Shown: positions 1 through 6,265, counted from the stretch's first letter. The stretch: 6,513 bases of DNA from Gammaproteobacteria bacterium (GCA_028819775.1 JAPPKV010000388.1:1-6513), one strand, 5' to 3'. The notes: generated by a model from the letters alone, not told the origin. Translations and numbers: made by a program.

Positions 1-1251
1 GCCGCGCAGCAACTCGTCGAGCTCGACTTCGCGGGTGGCGTAGCGACCCATGAGGCGCTTCAGGGCCGAGGGCTCATACGGTGCGAAGTGATACACGTGG
101 GCGTTCGGGTCGCGCTTTCGAGTAGCGATGGCTAGGTCGATGAACTCCTGGAAGTTCTTGCGCTCCTCCTCGGGCGTGGCCGCCCAGAGGGCCGTGTACC
201 CGACTTGGCCCTTGTCATCCGCCATGACATAGCCGAGCAGGTACTCGCGAACGCCAGTGTCAGCGAAGCGGTCGCCTTCGAAGTCGAGGAAGATGTCGTT
301 CGGAGACGGGACCGGCAGCAACGCGAAGCCGTGTTCGTCGTCAAAGGGCTCAAGGATCTCGTGGCGCGGCTGGCGGGCCTCGCGTCCAAGCAGCTGCACG
401 CGCGCCTGGTCGCGCACGCGCGCCAGCGCGGCCTCGGAGCCTCGCGACGGCTTCGGCACCCGGTCGAGAACGGCCAAGTCCGCGAGCCGATTGACGCCGA
501 ACGCACGGAGACTCTCGATCTGGCCGCGAGAGATGCCGGCAACGTAGCCGAGGTGGTCGTCGTTCCGCCGGCGCTCCTCGCAGCCGGTCCACCAGGGGCA
601 GTAGTCGCAGTGCACCACGGGTTCCGGGTAGGTCTCCTGCCGGTCGTCCAGGAAAGTCCGCATCTCGGCGCTCAGCAGGCGGAAGTACGCGGCGTACTCG
701 GCCACCCGGTAGCTGACGGGCGCGAAGTCCCGGCCGGGCGTGACCACGTGCATGCGCGCCGGCTGGACTCCCTGGATCGCCTCGAGCGACTGCGAATACA
801 CGCAAAGCTGCAGGAGCGCCCCGGCGCGGGTCTCGCGGGCGAGCTTGGCGTCGTAGGCCTCGTACGACCAATCCCCGAGATTGCTCGGCGTGGACACCTT
901 CCTCAGGAAGTCGGGGCGTCCGGACCATCCTTCGTCCGCGAGCGTGCCCTGGTAGATCACGTCGACGCCGGACCGCATGTGCGCGAGAGTCGCCTGGAGG
1001 CCGGTACCGCCGCTTGCGTCTTGTCCGCTGGCACGGGCGACTTCGAGGCCTTGAGCCTCCAGCCACTCGAGATAGGCCGTCTCGTGCTCGATTCCTTTCT
1101 CGCGCAGGTCATCGAGCACCGGGCTGTGGCGAAAAGGTGGCTTGGGCCCTCCCTCCGCCGTGCCCAAGTCGAGTCCCGTACGATGTCGGCACCCCAGGAA
1201 GTTGCCGAGGTCGGTCGGGGCCAACAGCAGGCGCTTTTCTGTCTTTCGCAT
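1..1251 (-). CDS. TM0106-family RecB/Cas4-like nuclease with RNase H-like domain, N-terminal part (C-terminus beyond window)
   Basis: The first 417 codons of a longer minus-strand gene are present, open to the window edge. Residues 1 to about 230 form a RecB/Cas4-type PD-(D/E)XK nuclease. The catalytic motifs visible are GRPD (D114), DAK (D134, K136) and QLCVY (Q148, Y152). C21 with C215-x2-C218-x5-C224 gives the four-cysteine layout that holds a 4Fe-4S cluster in Cas4, AddB and Dna2. DDHLGYVAGIS (231-241) is typical of TM0106-family proteins. From about residue 319 an RNase H-like exonuclease domain begins (FLDFEGD, D323 and E325; VYHFAPYEPSALKRLMGR). Known members often continue into a Dna2-like helicase of more than 1000 aa in total, so about two-thirds may be missing here. 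The ATG at 1251 is chosen because conserved sequence starts at once (LLLAPTDL); no clear Shine-Dalgarno precedes it. It follows the helicase gene by 29 bp, so the two are probably co-transcribed. The domain call is from recognised motifs; the biological role is inferred. Confidence 0.9.
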   Translation of the reverse strand, partial: MRKTEKRLLLAPTDLGNFLGCRHRTGLDLGTAEGGPKPPFRHSPVLDDLREKGIEHETAYLEWLEAQGLEVARASGQDASGGTGLQATLAHMRSGVDVIYQGTLADEGWSGRPDFLRKVSTPSNLGDWSYEAYDAKLARETRAGALLQLCVYSQSLEAIQGVQPARMHVVTPGRDFAPVSYRVAEYAAYFRLLSAEMRTFLDDRQETYPEPVVHCDYCPWWTGCEERRRNDDHLGYVAGISRGQIESLRAFGVNRLADLAVLDRVPKPSRGSEAALARVRDQARVQLLGREARQPRHEILEPFDDEHGFALLPVPSPNDIFLDFEGDRFADTGVREYLLGYVMADDKGQVGYTALWAATPEEERKNFQEFIDLAIATRKRDPNAHVYHFAPYEPSALKRLMGRYATREVELDELLRG

Positions 1252-1280
1252 CGCGTTGTTCTTGTTCGGCTAGGGGAAGG

Positions 1281-2942
1281 TCACGCGGCGTCTACTTCGA
1301 TGACCGTCAGCCAGTGCTTGGCGCGCGAGCGCGCGACGTAGCGCGTCGTCGCCTCCCTGGCTTCGTCGCGCATGGGGGTCTCGACGATCACCACCGCGTC
1401 CGCTTCGAGGCCCTTGAACCGGCCCCACGTCGCGATCAGCACGCCTTTGCCGCGGCGCCATTCGTCGAAGTCCCTGGTCAGTGCGATGGTGCCGAACTTC
1501 CCGGGCCAGTCCCTTTCGGTGTACGCCGGCGCGAGCACCGCGGCCTGGGACGGCTTCAGGCCGCCCTTACCGCTCTCGCACAGCTCGCGTACCTGCTTGC
1601 CTGCCGCCCGAAAGGCCTCGCTTATCGTCTGCGCCGAGACCATCACAGGGTCTTCTCCGATCGGCGCCTCGTCGCGCACCTTGTTGTCGTGCCCGACGAG
1701 CGACGCGCAGTGGGCGGCAATTCGTACGGTGTTCCTGCAGTTCGTCGGCAGCGGATACGGTGGCCCCAGTTCGTCGGGGAGGCTCGGACTGTCGACGAAG
1801 AGATTCTGCTTCGGGTCGTAGAAGACGTAGTAGCAGGCCTTGTTGGCGGCGTCGCGAAACACGGAATCGAGGCTGTCCCACCACAGATCCTCGAAGTCCT
1901 GTCCCTCGTCGACGATGATCGCGTCGAACTTGTGCTCCGGCCCCAGCCGCTCGCACGCCTCCTCCAAGGCGACGGGCACGATCTCCGTCCAGAAGTCCGG
2001 ATCCTTCGTATCGCCCCTGTCCCAGAGGGGTACGCCCGCGGCCCTACAGAGGTCGTCGGCCAGGCCGTGGTAGTTGTCGATCACGAGCTTGCCCCCGAAC
2101 GCATCCGGTACGGACTGCAGGAGCCAGTCCTTCAGCGGGCGGTTGAAGCAGAGGAGCAGCGTTCGCAGACCCTGTCGGGCCGTGGCCTGGGCCTTGGCGA
2201 GGGCCAACAGCGTCTTGCCCGATCCGGCCACGCCGGATATCGCCGCCTTCGGCTGCCGCTCGAGAATGTCCAGGATGCGCTGCTGTTCCTGCGTCAGCCG
2301 GCTCAGCCGCTCCTCCTGATCTTCGATCCGGCGCCATAGTACCGGTACGAGTTCGTACTTCGGGTACAGGGCTTCGCGGACGGACGCCACTTCGTCGGCG
2401 TAGAGCGGCCGGTGTTCCTTGCGCGAGAAACTCGCGAAGATCCGCTTGACCGCGTCGGGCACGGTCTTGAGCTTGGCGGCGTCGAGGATCAGCTCCGGCT
2501 GGATGTTCGGCGGTAGCCAGCCGGACACACGGCAGTCCGGGAAGGCCACGGCGAAGCCGTATGCGAACGGCAGGCCGTTCGACTTCCCGCCGTGTCGGCG
2601 GCTGACGATGTCGACAATGTCGTGCATCCCGCGCTGGGCCTGGGCGAAGGGGTCCTTGTTGAGTTCGCGCCGTTCGGACCCGACCTGCCGGACCCACTTC
2701 TCCCCGTCGAACACCAGCGAGCCTCCCTTGACCTCCACGAACAGGAGGCCCTTCTCCGGTTCGAGCAGGATGAAGTCGCACTCGCCCTCGAGCAGCGTGG
2801 CGCGTGCGTTTCTGGCGAGCCAGTTGAAGCCGTGAAAGACCTCCACCCGCCGCGGCAACTGCTCCAAGAGGGCGCGTGCGACCGAACGCTCGCCGGGGTT
2901 GCCGATGTCCTCGGGCCTTATCTTCGGAAACAGCCTCGCCAT
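1281..2942 (-). CDS. NERD nuclease-domain / UvrD-like superfamily 1 helicase
   Basis: 553 aa. The N-terminal NERD domain (about 12-115) is a nuclease-related PD-(D/E)XK fold: GECD (D56), FVEVKGG (E70, K72) and DPFAQAQRGMHDI (97-109). An SF1 helicase follows: Q-motif LTQEQQRIL (216-224), Walker A GVAGSGKT (237-244), Walker B IIVDEGQDF (342-350), motif III YYVFYDPKQNLF (371-382), motif IV LPTNCRNT (398-405), motif V TWGRFKGLEADAVVI (505-519) and motif VI YVARSRAKHW (535-544). All main ATPase motifs look intact. It is shorter than UvrD/Rep, as is usual for NERD helicases. The likely role is ATP-driven DNA unwinding or translocation coupled to cleavage or binding by the NERD domain. The start at 2942 is supported by AAGGAG 4 nt upstream; an ATG 30 codons further upstream adds only low-complexity, unconserved-looking sequence. 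It is the first gene of a leftward pair with the TM0106-type nuclease, and diverges from the plus-strand ATPase operon. Confidence 0.92.
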   Translation of the reverse strand: MARLFPKIRPEDIGNPGERSVARALLEQLPRRVEVFHGFNWLARNARATLLEGECDFILLEPEKGLLFVEVKGGSLVFDGEKWVRQVGSERRELNKDPFAQAQRGMHDIVDIVSRRHGGKSNGLPFAYGFAVAFPDCRVSGWLPPNIQPELILDAAKLKTVPDAVKRIFASFSRKEHRPLYADEVASVREALYPKYELVPVLWRRIEDQEERLSRLTQEQQRILDILERQPKAAISGVAGSGKTLLALAKAQATARQGLRTLLLCFNRPLKDWLLQSVPDAFGGKLVIDNYHGLADDLCRAAGVPLWDRGDTKDPDFWTEIVPVALEEACERLGPEHKFDAIIVDEGQDFEDLWWDSLDSVFRDAANKACYYVFYDPKQNLFVDSPSLPDELGPPYPLPTNCRNTVRIAAHCASLVGHDNKVRDEAPIGEDPVMVSAQTISEAFRAAGKQVRELCESGKGGLKPSQAAVLAPAYTERDWPGKFGTIALTRDFDEWRRGKGVLIATWGRFKGLEADAVVIVETPMRDEAREATTRYVARSRAKHWLTVIEVDAA

Positions 2943-2946
2943 GGGG

Positions 2947-2952
2947 CTCCTT
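2947..2952 (-). promoter_or_regulatory. Ribosome binding site AAGGAG of the NERD helicase
   Basis: On the minus strand AAGGAG lies 4 nt before the ATG at 2942. It decides the start of the helicase gene against the in-frame upstream ATG at 3032, which has no such site. It is the only convincing Shine-Dalgarno in the window. Confidence 0.75.
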
Positions 2953-2988
2953 GTCTGACTCGGGCAAGTGCGACCTGGATCTCGGCCG

Positions 2989-3020
2989 CACCTAGCACCG
3001 TCCCGCGCGGACGCTAGGTG
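2989..3020. repeat. Strong inverted repeat (12-bp stem) overlapping the helicase promoter
   Basis: CACCTAGC (2989-2996) pairs perfectly with GCTAGGTG (3013-3020). Inside, GTCC (3000-3003) pairs with GGAC (3009-3012) around a CGCGC loop, leaving a 3-nt bulge (2997-2999). No T-run follows on either strand, so it does not look like an intrinsic terminator. It sits 47 bp upstream of the helicase ATG and covers the predicted -10 and transcription start. An operator or a 5'-leader hairpin are the plausible roles. Confidence 0.6.
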
Positions 3021-3039
3021 ATCCTGTTGCATCGTTCAA
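3011..3039 (-). promoter_or_regulatory. Candidate sigma-70 promoter for the leftward helicase/nuclease pair
   Basis: Reading the minus strand, TTGAAC (3039-3034) is followed after exactly 17 bp by TAGCGT (3016-3011), a weak -10. Transcription would begin near 3004, giving a leader of about 60 nt before the helicase ATG. The -10 lies inside one arm of the strong inverted repeat at 2989-3020, so that repeat could act as an operator or form a leader structure. Spacing is ideal but the -10 matches only TAnnnT, so the call is tentative. Confidence 0.4.
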
Positions 3040-3068
3040 GCCATTCGCGGCATCCGACAAGCCGCATT

Positions 3069-3080
3069 CGTTCCCGAACG
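3069..3080. repeat. Short palindrome CGTTCccGAACG in the divergent intergenic region
   Basis: Perfect 5-bp arms with a 2-bp centre, about 60-70 bp upstream of the plus-strand ATG at 3140. A looser pair, GCGGC (3047-3051) and GCCGC (3061-3065), lies just to its left. It is not a match to a LexA box that I know. It could be a regulator site, but short palindromes are expected in sequence this GC-rich. Confidence 0.3.
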
Positions 3081-3095
3081 CTCCATCGAAACGCC

Positions 3096-3121
3096 GCAAC
3101 GCGACGTTAATCGTCGCTTGC
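3096..3121. repeat. Imperfect palindrome (GCGAC-N7-GTCGC core) at the ATPase operon promoter
   Basis: GCGACG (3101-3106) and CGTCGC (3112-3117) form perfect arms around ttaat. Flanking GCAA (3096-3099) pairs with TTGC (3118-3121) if C3100 is bulged. The palindrome covers the -35 region of the predicted leaderless promoter of the gene at 3140, a usual place for a repressor operator. The same core with the same 7-bp spacing recurs at 4083-4099. Confidence 0.5.
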
Positions 3122-3139
3122 TGACGGTACTGTCTCCGC
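3107..3139 (+). promoter_or_regulatory. Candidate leaderless promoter of the ABC-ATPase / AAA+ operon
   Basis: TACTGT (3128-3133) fits a degenerate -10 and ends 6 nt before the ATG at 3140, so the transcript would start at or next to the start codon. A weak -35-like TTAATC (3107-3112) lies 15 bp upstream. No Shine-Dalgarno exists in front of this gene, which fits a leaderless message. The promoter in front of the WYL gene has the same geometry and shared bases. Confidence 0.45.
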
Positions 3140-4117
3140 ATGAGGCTACTGCGCGCCCATGTCGAGAACTTCAGGTGTCTTGGTGACATCTCCCTCGAGT
3201 TCTCCAACGACCGGAACCGCAACGTCACGCTCATCCGGGCGGACAATGGCAGCGGCAAGACGACGCTCTGCACGGCGCTGGAGTGGGGGCTCTACGGCGA
3301 TGCCGCGCTTGCGGAGACCGACTACCCACTCGTGCCCGGGGACATCGTTCTAGAGAAAGCGGTCCGCATCTCCGTCGCCTGTGACTACGAAGTGTCGTCG
3401 GCGTCCGGTGAAGCGCGTCGTTACAGGATCGTCCGCTCAGCCTACGAGTCGATACGCGACGGCGAGTGGGATCGCAGTCCGACGAGAGTGGAAGTGTTCA
3501 GCCTGCTTCCCGCAGGTCCGGTGTCGGTCGAAGACCCGGAATCCCTGATCTCGACACACCTTCCTGTGAGGCAAAGGGAAACGCGCTTCCTGAACCACAC
3601 GCGCTGTGCCGCCTTCACCGAACCCGATACGAACACCGTCGAGGCGGCCTTCCAGGCGTTCGGGTTGGACGCGCACGTTCTGACCCGCGTCAGCGACCGC
3701 ACGAACGCGCTGTTTCTCGACATGGTCGGGGGGTACACCTCGGATGTCGGTACGAGCCGCGCGTCAATCACGGCGGACTTCCGGCTCGTGATGTCGGACC
3801 CGGACGGTTCCTTCAGGCTCGCGTACGTGCAGTTGGGCGGCAGTGCAAGGCACGCGCTGGCGATCGCCTTCCTGTTCGCCCTCATGGACGTGAGCGGTAT
3901 CCAGTCATTCAGGGTCATCGATGCGCCGCTCGCGTGCCTGGACCTCAAGCCTGGACGGGCCGCGCTTCGTCAGGCCGGGCAACGCAACACGCAACTCGTG
4001 TTGCTCATGTCATCGGGAGAGACTCACGGGTGCGAGGATCTGCTCGATCAGTGCGTGGACCGACGCTACTCGCTCAGGATATGCGACGACTTTTGTCGCA
4101 TAAGAGCCGTACTGTAG
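3140..4117 (+). CDS. Small SMC/DndD-like ABC ATPase without coiled coil
   Basis: 325 aa. The N-terminal lobe is typical of SbcC/RecF/DndD-like ATPases: VENFRCLGDISLEF (8-21), Walker A RADNGSGKTT (33-42) and then LEWGLYG (47-53). The C-terminal lobe has a signature-like stretch LGGSARHALAIAFLFAL (232-248) and a Walker B/D-loop region VIDAPLACLD (259-268). The position of the usual catalytic Glu is Ala; DndD-like relatives, as I recall them, have Thr there, so hydrolysis may be slow or atypical. From memory, relatives carry several hundred residues of coiled coil between the lobes. Here FLDMVGG (192-198), which belongs to the C-lobe, follows the N-lobe directly, so the coiled coil is essentially absent without a frameshift. 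The ATG at 3140 is chosen because conserved sequence starts immediately, and it has no Shine-Dalgarno. It is first in the operon, 29 bp before the tandem AAA+ gene. Probable role: DNA-end or structure sensing ATPase (inference). Confidence 0.85.
   Translation: MRLLRAHVENFRCLGDISLEFSNDRNRNVTLIRADNGSGKTTLCTALEWGLYGDAALAETDYPLVPGDIVLEKAVRISVACDYEVSSASGEARRYRIVRSAYESIRDGEWDRSPTRVEVFSLLPAGPVSVEDPESLISTHLPVRQRETRFLNHTRCAAFTEPDTNTVEAAFQAFGLDAHVLTRVSDRTNALFLDMVGGYTSDVGTSRASITADFRLVMSDPDGSFRLAYVQLGGSARHALAIAFLFALMDVSGIQSFRVIDAPLACLDLKPGRAALRQAGQRNTQLVLLMSSGETHGCEDLLDQCVDRRYSLRICDDFCRIRAVL
4080..4102. repeat. Perfect 8-bp inverted repeat at the junction of the two ATPase genes
   Basis: TATGCGAC (4080-4087) and GTCGCATA (4095-4102) are perfect arms around gactttt. 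It lies in the last codons of the ABC ATPase gene and contains an ATG (4081) that is in frame with the AAA+ protein. The core GCGAC-N7-GTCGC is identical in sequence and spacing to that at the operon promoter (3101-3117). It may be an internal operator, or an RNA hairpin affecting translation of the second gene. Confidence 0.5.
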
Positions 4118-4146
4118 CCGATCTCGTCACGGCCCCGGATGCCCCC

Positions 4147-6198
4147 ATGCTCAATAGCCACGAACGCCATCTCGCCCTCTCCTATCTCGCCAACATGCTC
4201 GGGCGCCTGCGCCGCAAGCGCGCGCAAGCGGCCAACCTGCTGGAATGGCTGACGGACAACGCGGCGCCGCTTGCCAGCGGTGGCCGGTCAGGCGAGCGGA
4301 TCGCCAACGCCGCATCGAGCGCCGCAGACTCGGTCGCCAACTGGCGGGCGCTACGCAGACTCGTCGAGAAGGCGCGCCTCGCCGCATCGGGCGCGGCTCC
4401 CGACCTGATGGGCCGCCGCCTGCGTCGCCTCGGAGAGACCGCTGGCCTGTCGTCGCTCGACATCGATCTCCTGGAGGTGCTGTTGCGCTATGGCACGCAG
4501 CCTGTCGTCGAGTCCATGATCGACGCGGTCTTCCTGCACACGGGCGGGTCGCGGATGCCCATGAACGTCCGCGGCGGAGCGCTATCGTGCGTGCTGGGCC
4601 AGTCCGTCAACGCCGTTGGCGACCGTTTCGCGGAAGACGCGCCGCTAGTTCGCACCGGCCTCGTGTCGATCGACCAGGATCAGGATGTCCAGGCTATCGG
4701 TCGTCTGCGCCGCCTGGACGCGCCCGATCCGGAGGAAGTCGACGTGCGGCAGTTCCTGCTCGGCGGCGGCGGCGCGAGTGAGCTCGAGTGGTCGGACTTC
4801 GACCACCTCGGGCAGAGTCGGAAGGACGTGTTGCGGCTCCTTCAGGGCGCGGTCGACCGCGGCGCCCGGGGCGTGAACATCCTGGTCTACGGACCGCCCG
4901 GTACCGGCAAGACCGAGTTCTGCCGCGTGCTCGCCACCAAGGCAGGCCTCGACCTGTTCGGCGTCGGCGAGGCGGACGACAAGGGCAACGAGCCGTCCCG
5001 ACAGGAGCGCCTGGCGGAGCTGCGTCTCGCCCAGTGCCTGCTCGGCGAGGACTCAGGCGGCGTACTCCTCTTCGACGAGATGGAAGACCTTCTGTCGGGA
5101 TCGACGTTCCCGTGGTCGTTGTTCGGAAGCGGCCCGCGAGGCGGTGCTTCCAAGGTGTTCATGAACCGCCTCCTCGAGGAAACCCCAGCGCCGACGTTCT
5201 GGACCACGAACATCGCGGACGACATCGACCCAGCCATCCTCCGCCGGATGACCTTCGCCCTGGAGATGCGACAGCCTTCGACGAACGTGCGCGCCAGGGT
5301 CTGGCAGCGGCAACTATCTAGCCACGGCATCCAAGCGACGGCGGCCCAGACCCTAGCGCTGGCCAGGGAGTTCGACGCCTCGCCGGGCGTGGCCGCAGGT
5401 GCTACGGCAGCGGCCGCATTGGCCGACGGCGACTTCGAACTGGTGCGCCGGGGCGTGCGGAGTCTCTCTCGCGTACTCGGCTGCGATCGACCCGCATTTC
5501 GCGGCCCGAATCGATTCGACGCCGCACTCCTGTCGGCCGATATCGACCTCACCGAGGTCGCAGCGCGCGTGGCCGACCGAGGCGAACGGCGCTTCTCGCT
5601 CTGCCTCCAGGGGCCTCCCGGCACCGGCAAGAGCGCCTACGCCCGCTACCTCGCCGAGCGGATGGGCCTCGAGGTCATCCAGCGGCGCGCGTCGGACCTG
5701 CTCGACATGTACGTGGGCCAAACCGAGAAGAACATCGCCGAGGCGTTCGCCCAAGCACGCGCCGACGAGGCGTTTCTCGTGTTCGACGAAGCGGATTCGT
5801 TGCTCGCGAATCGCCGGGGCGCGCAGCGGAACTGGGAGATCAGCCAAGTGAACGAGATGCTGACCTGGATGGAGAGCCACCCGCTGCCATTCGCCTGCAC
5901 GACCAACTACGCGGACAAGCTGGACGAGGCCGTGCTGCGGCGTTTCACCTTCAAGGTGACGCTCGGGTACCTCGGGGAGCAGGCCGCGCGCTCCGCTTTC
6001 CTGGCCTACTTCGGCATGGAAGCGCCGTCCCGGCTCGACCGGCTGGACTGCCTTGCGCCGGGGGACTTCAACGTTGTACGCCGCAAGGCGGAAGTGTTGG
6101 GCCAATTGGACGACGCCGACGCGTTGGTCGAGATGCTCCGGGCGGAGTGCGACGCGAAGCCGGGGCGCAAGGCGGTGATTGGGTTCGGCGCGCCTTAG
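4147..6198 (+). CDS. Tandem AAA+ ATPase (two AAA modules)
   Basis: 683 aa. Residues 1 to about 230 are a helical, Ala/Arg/Leu-rich N-terminal region of unknown function. AAA module 1: Walker A GPPGTGKT (249-256), Walker B VLLFDE (D310, E311), sensor-1 WTTN (N355) and arginine-finger candidates R366-R367. AAA module 2: Walker A GPPGTGKS (489-496), pore-loop-like MYVGQTEKNI (521-530), Walker B FLVFDE (D547, E548), sensor-1 CTTN (N587) and R598-R599. Both modules look catalytically complete. Module 2 resembles the FtsH/Cdc48/Vps4 type; module 1 has no aromatic pore loop and instead an acidic GEADDKGNEPSRQERL stretch. No metalloprotease or nuclease domain is present. Likely a ring-forming remodelling ATPase acting on a protein or nucleoprotein partner (inference). 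The start at 4147 leaves a 29-bp gap after the ABC ATPase; an alternative in-frame ATG at 4081 would overlap that gene by 37 nt. Neither start has a good Shine-Dalgarno, so translational coupling is possible. Confidence 0.9.
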   Translation: MLNSHERHLALSYLANMLGRLRRKRAQAANLLEWLTDNAAPLASGGRSGERIANAASSAADSVANWRALRRLVEKARLAASGAAPDLMGRRLRRLGETAGLSSLDIDLLEVLLRYGTQPVVESMIDAVFLHTGGSRMPMNVRGGALSCVLGQSVNAVGDRFAEDAPLVRTGLVSIDQDQDVQAIGRLRRLDAPDPEEVDVRQFLLGGGGASELEWSDFDHLGQSRKDVLRLLQGAVDRGARGVNILVYGPPGTGKTEFCRVLATKAGLDLFGVGEADDKGNEPSRQERLAELRLAQCLLGEDSGGVLLFDEMEDLLSGSTFPWSLFGSGPRGGASKVFMNRLLEETPAPTFWTTNIADDIDPAILRRMTFALEMRQPSTNVRARVWQRQLSSHGIQATAAQTLALAREFDASPGVAAGATAAAALADGDFELVRRGVRSLSRVLGCDRPAFRGPNRFDAALLSADIDLTEVAARVADRGERRFSLCLQGPPGTGKSAYARYLAERMGLEVIQRRASDLLDMYVGQTEKNIAEAFAQARADEAFLVFDEADSLLANRRGAQRNWEISQVNEMLTWMESHPLPFACTTNYADKLDEAVLRRFTFKVTLGYLGEQAARSAFLAYFGMEAPSRLDRLDCLAPGDFNVVRRKAEVLGQLDDADALVEMLRAECDAKPGRKAVIGFGAP

Positions 6199-6223
6199 TG
6201 GCTGGGGACGAGAGTTCGGGGGA

Positions 6224-6251
6224 TGTCGCACCTTGGCCGTCATTAGCGACA
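6224..6251. repeat. Inverted repeat TGTCGC-N16-GCGACA upstream of the WYL gene
   Basis: TGTCGC (6224-6229) and GCGACA (6246-6251) are perfect 6-bp arms whose centres are 22 bp apart, about two helical turns. It spans the -35 and spacer of the predicted promoter, so an autoregulatory operator is plausible. The pentamer is the same as in the repeats at 3101-3117 and 4083-4099, but the arms face the opposite way. GCGAC is common in this GC-rich DNA, which tempers the call. Confidence 0.4.
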
Positions 6252-6265
6252 AGTACAATCACCCG
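6233..6265 (+). promoter_or_regulatory. Candidate leaderless promoter of the WYL regulator
   Basis: TACAAT (6254-6259) matches the -10 consensus at five of six positions and ends 6 nt before the ATG at 6266. TTGGCC (6233-6238) lies 15 bp upstream as a short-spaced -35. There is no Shine-Dalgarno. The regulator is therefore probably transcribed on its own, as a leaderless mRNA, although read-through from the AAA+ gene 67 bp upstream is possible. Confidence 0.6.

Noticed and set aside
205..1341. Long plus-strand open frame antisense to the TM0106 nuclease gene
   Set aside because: It mirrors a gene with clear nuclease motifs on the other strand; its translation is Arg/Val/Ala/Gly-rich with no recognisable domain, as expected in high-GC DNA.
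2222..2238. Palindrome ATCCGG-N5-CCGGAT
   Set aside because: It lies in the codons of the helicase Walker A region; GC-rich codon choice explains it.
1014..2339. Long plus-strand open frame antisense to the helicase gene
   Set aside because: It runs across the opposite-strand helicase motifs and the 29-bp gene gap without any domain of its own; a GC-bias shadow.
2943..3032. N-terminal extension of the NERD helicase to the ATG at 3032
   Set aside because: The extra 30 residues are Arg/Ser/Gly-rich with no family-like sequence, would be read through the strong inverted repeat at 2989-3020, and lack a ribosome binding site, whereas AAGGAG precedes the ATG at 2942.
3466..4080. Upstream extension of the AAA+ reading frame through the ABC ATPase gene
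   Set aside because: The frame is open by chance; this stretch encodes the conserved ATPase lobes in another frame and gives low-complexity sequence in this one.
5353..6258. Minus-strand open frame antisense to the second AAA module
   Set aside because: No domain or motif, and the plus-strand translation has intact Walker A, Walker B and sensor-1 motifs.
6199..6265. Intrinsic terminator after the AAA+ gene
   Set aside because: No GC hairpin followed by a T-run is present; the only inverted repeat there has a 16-bp spacer and overlaps the next promoter.
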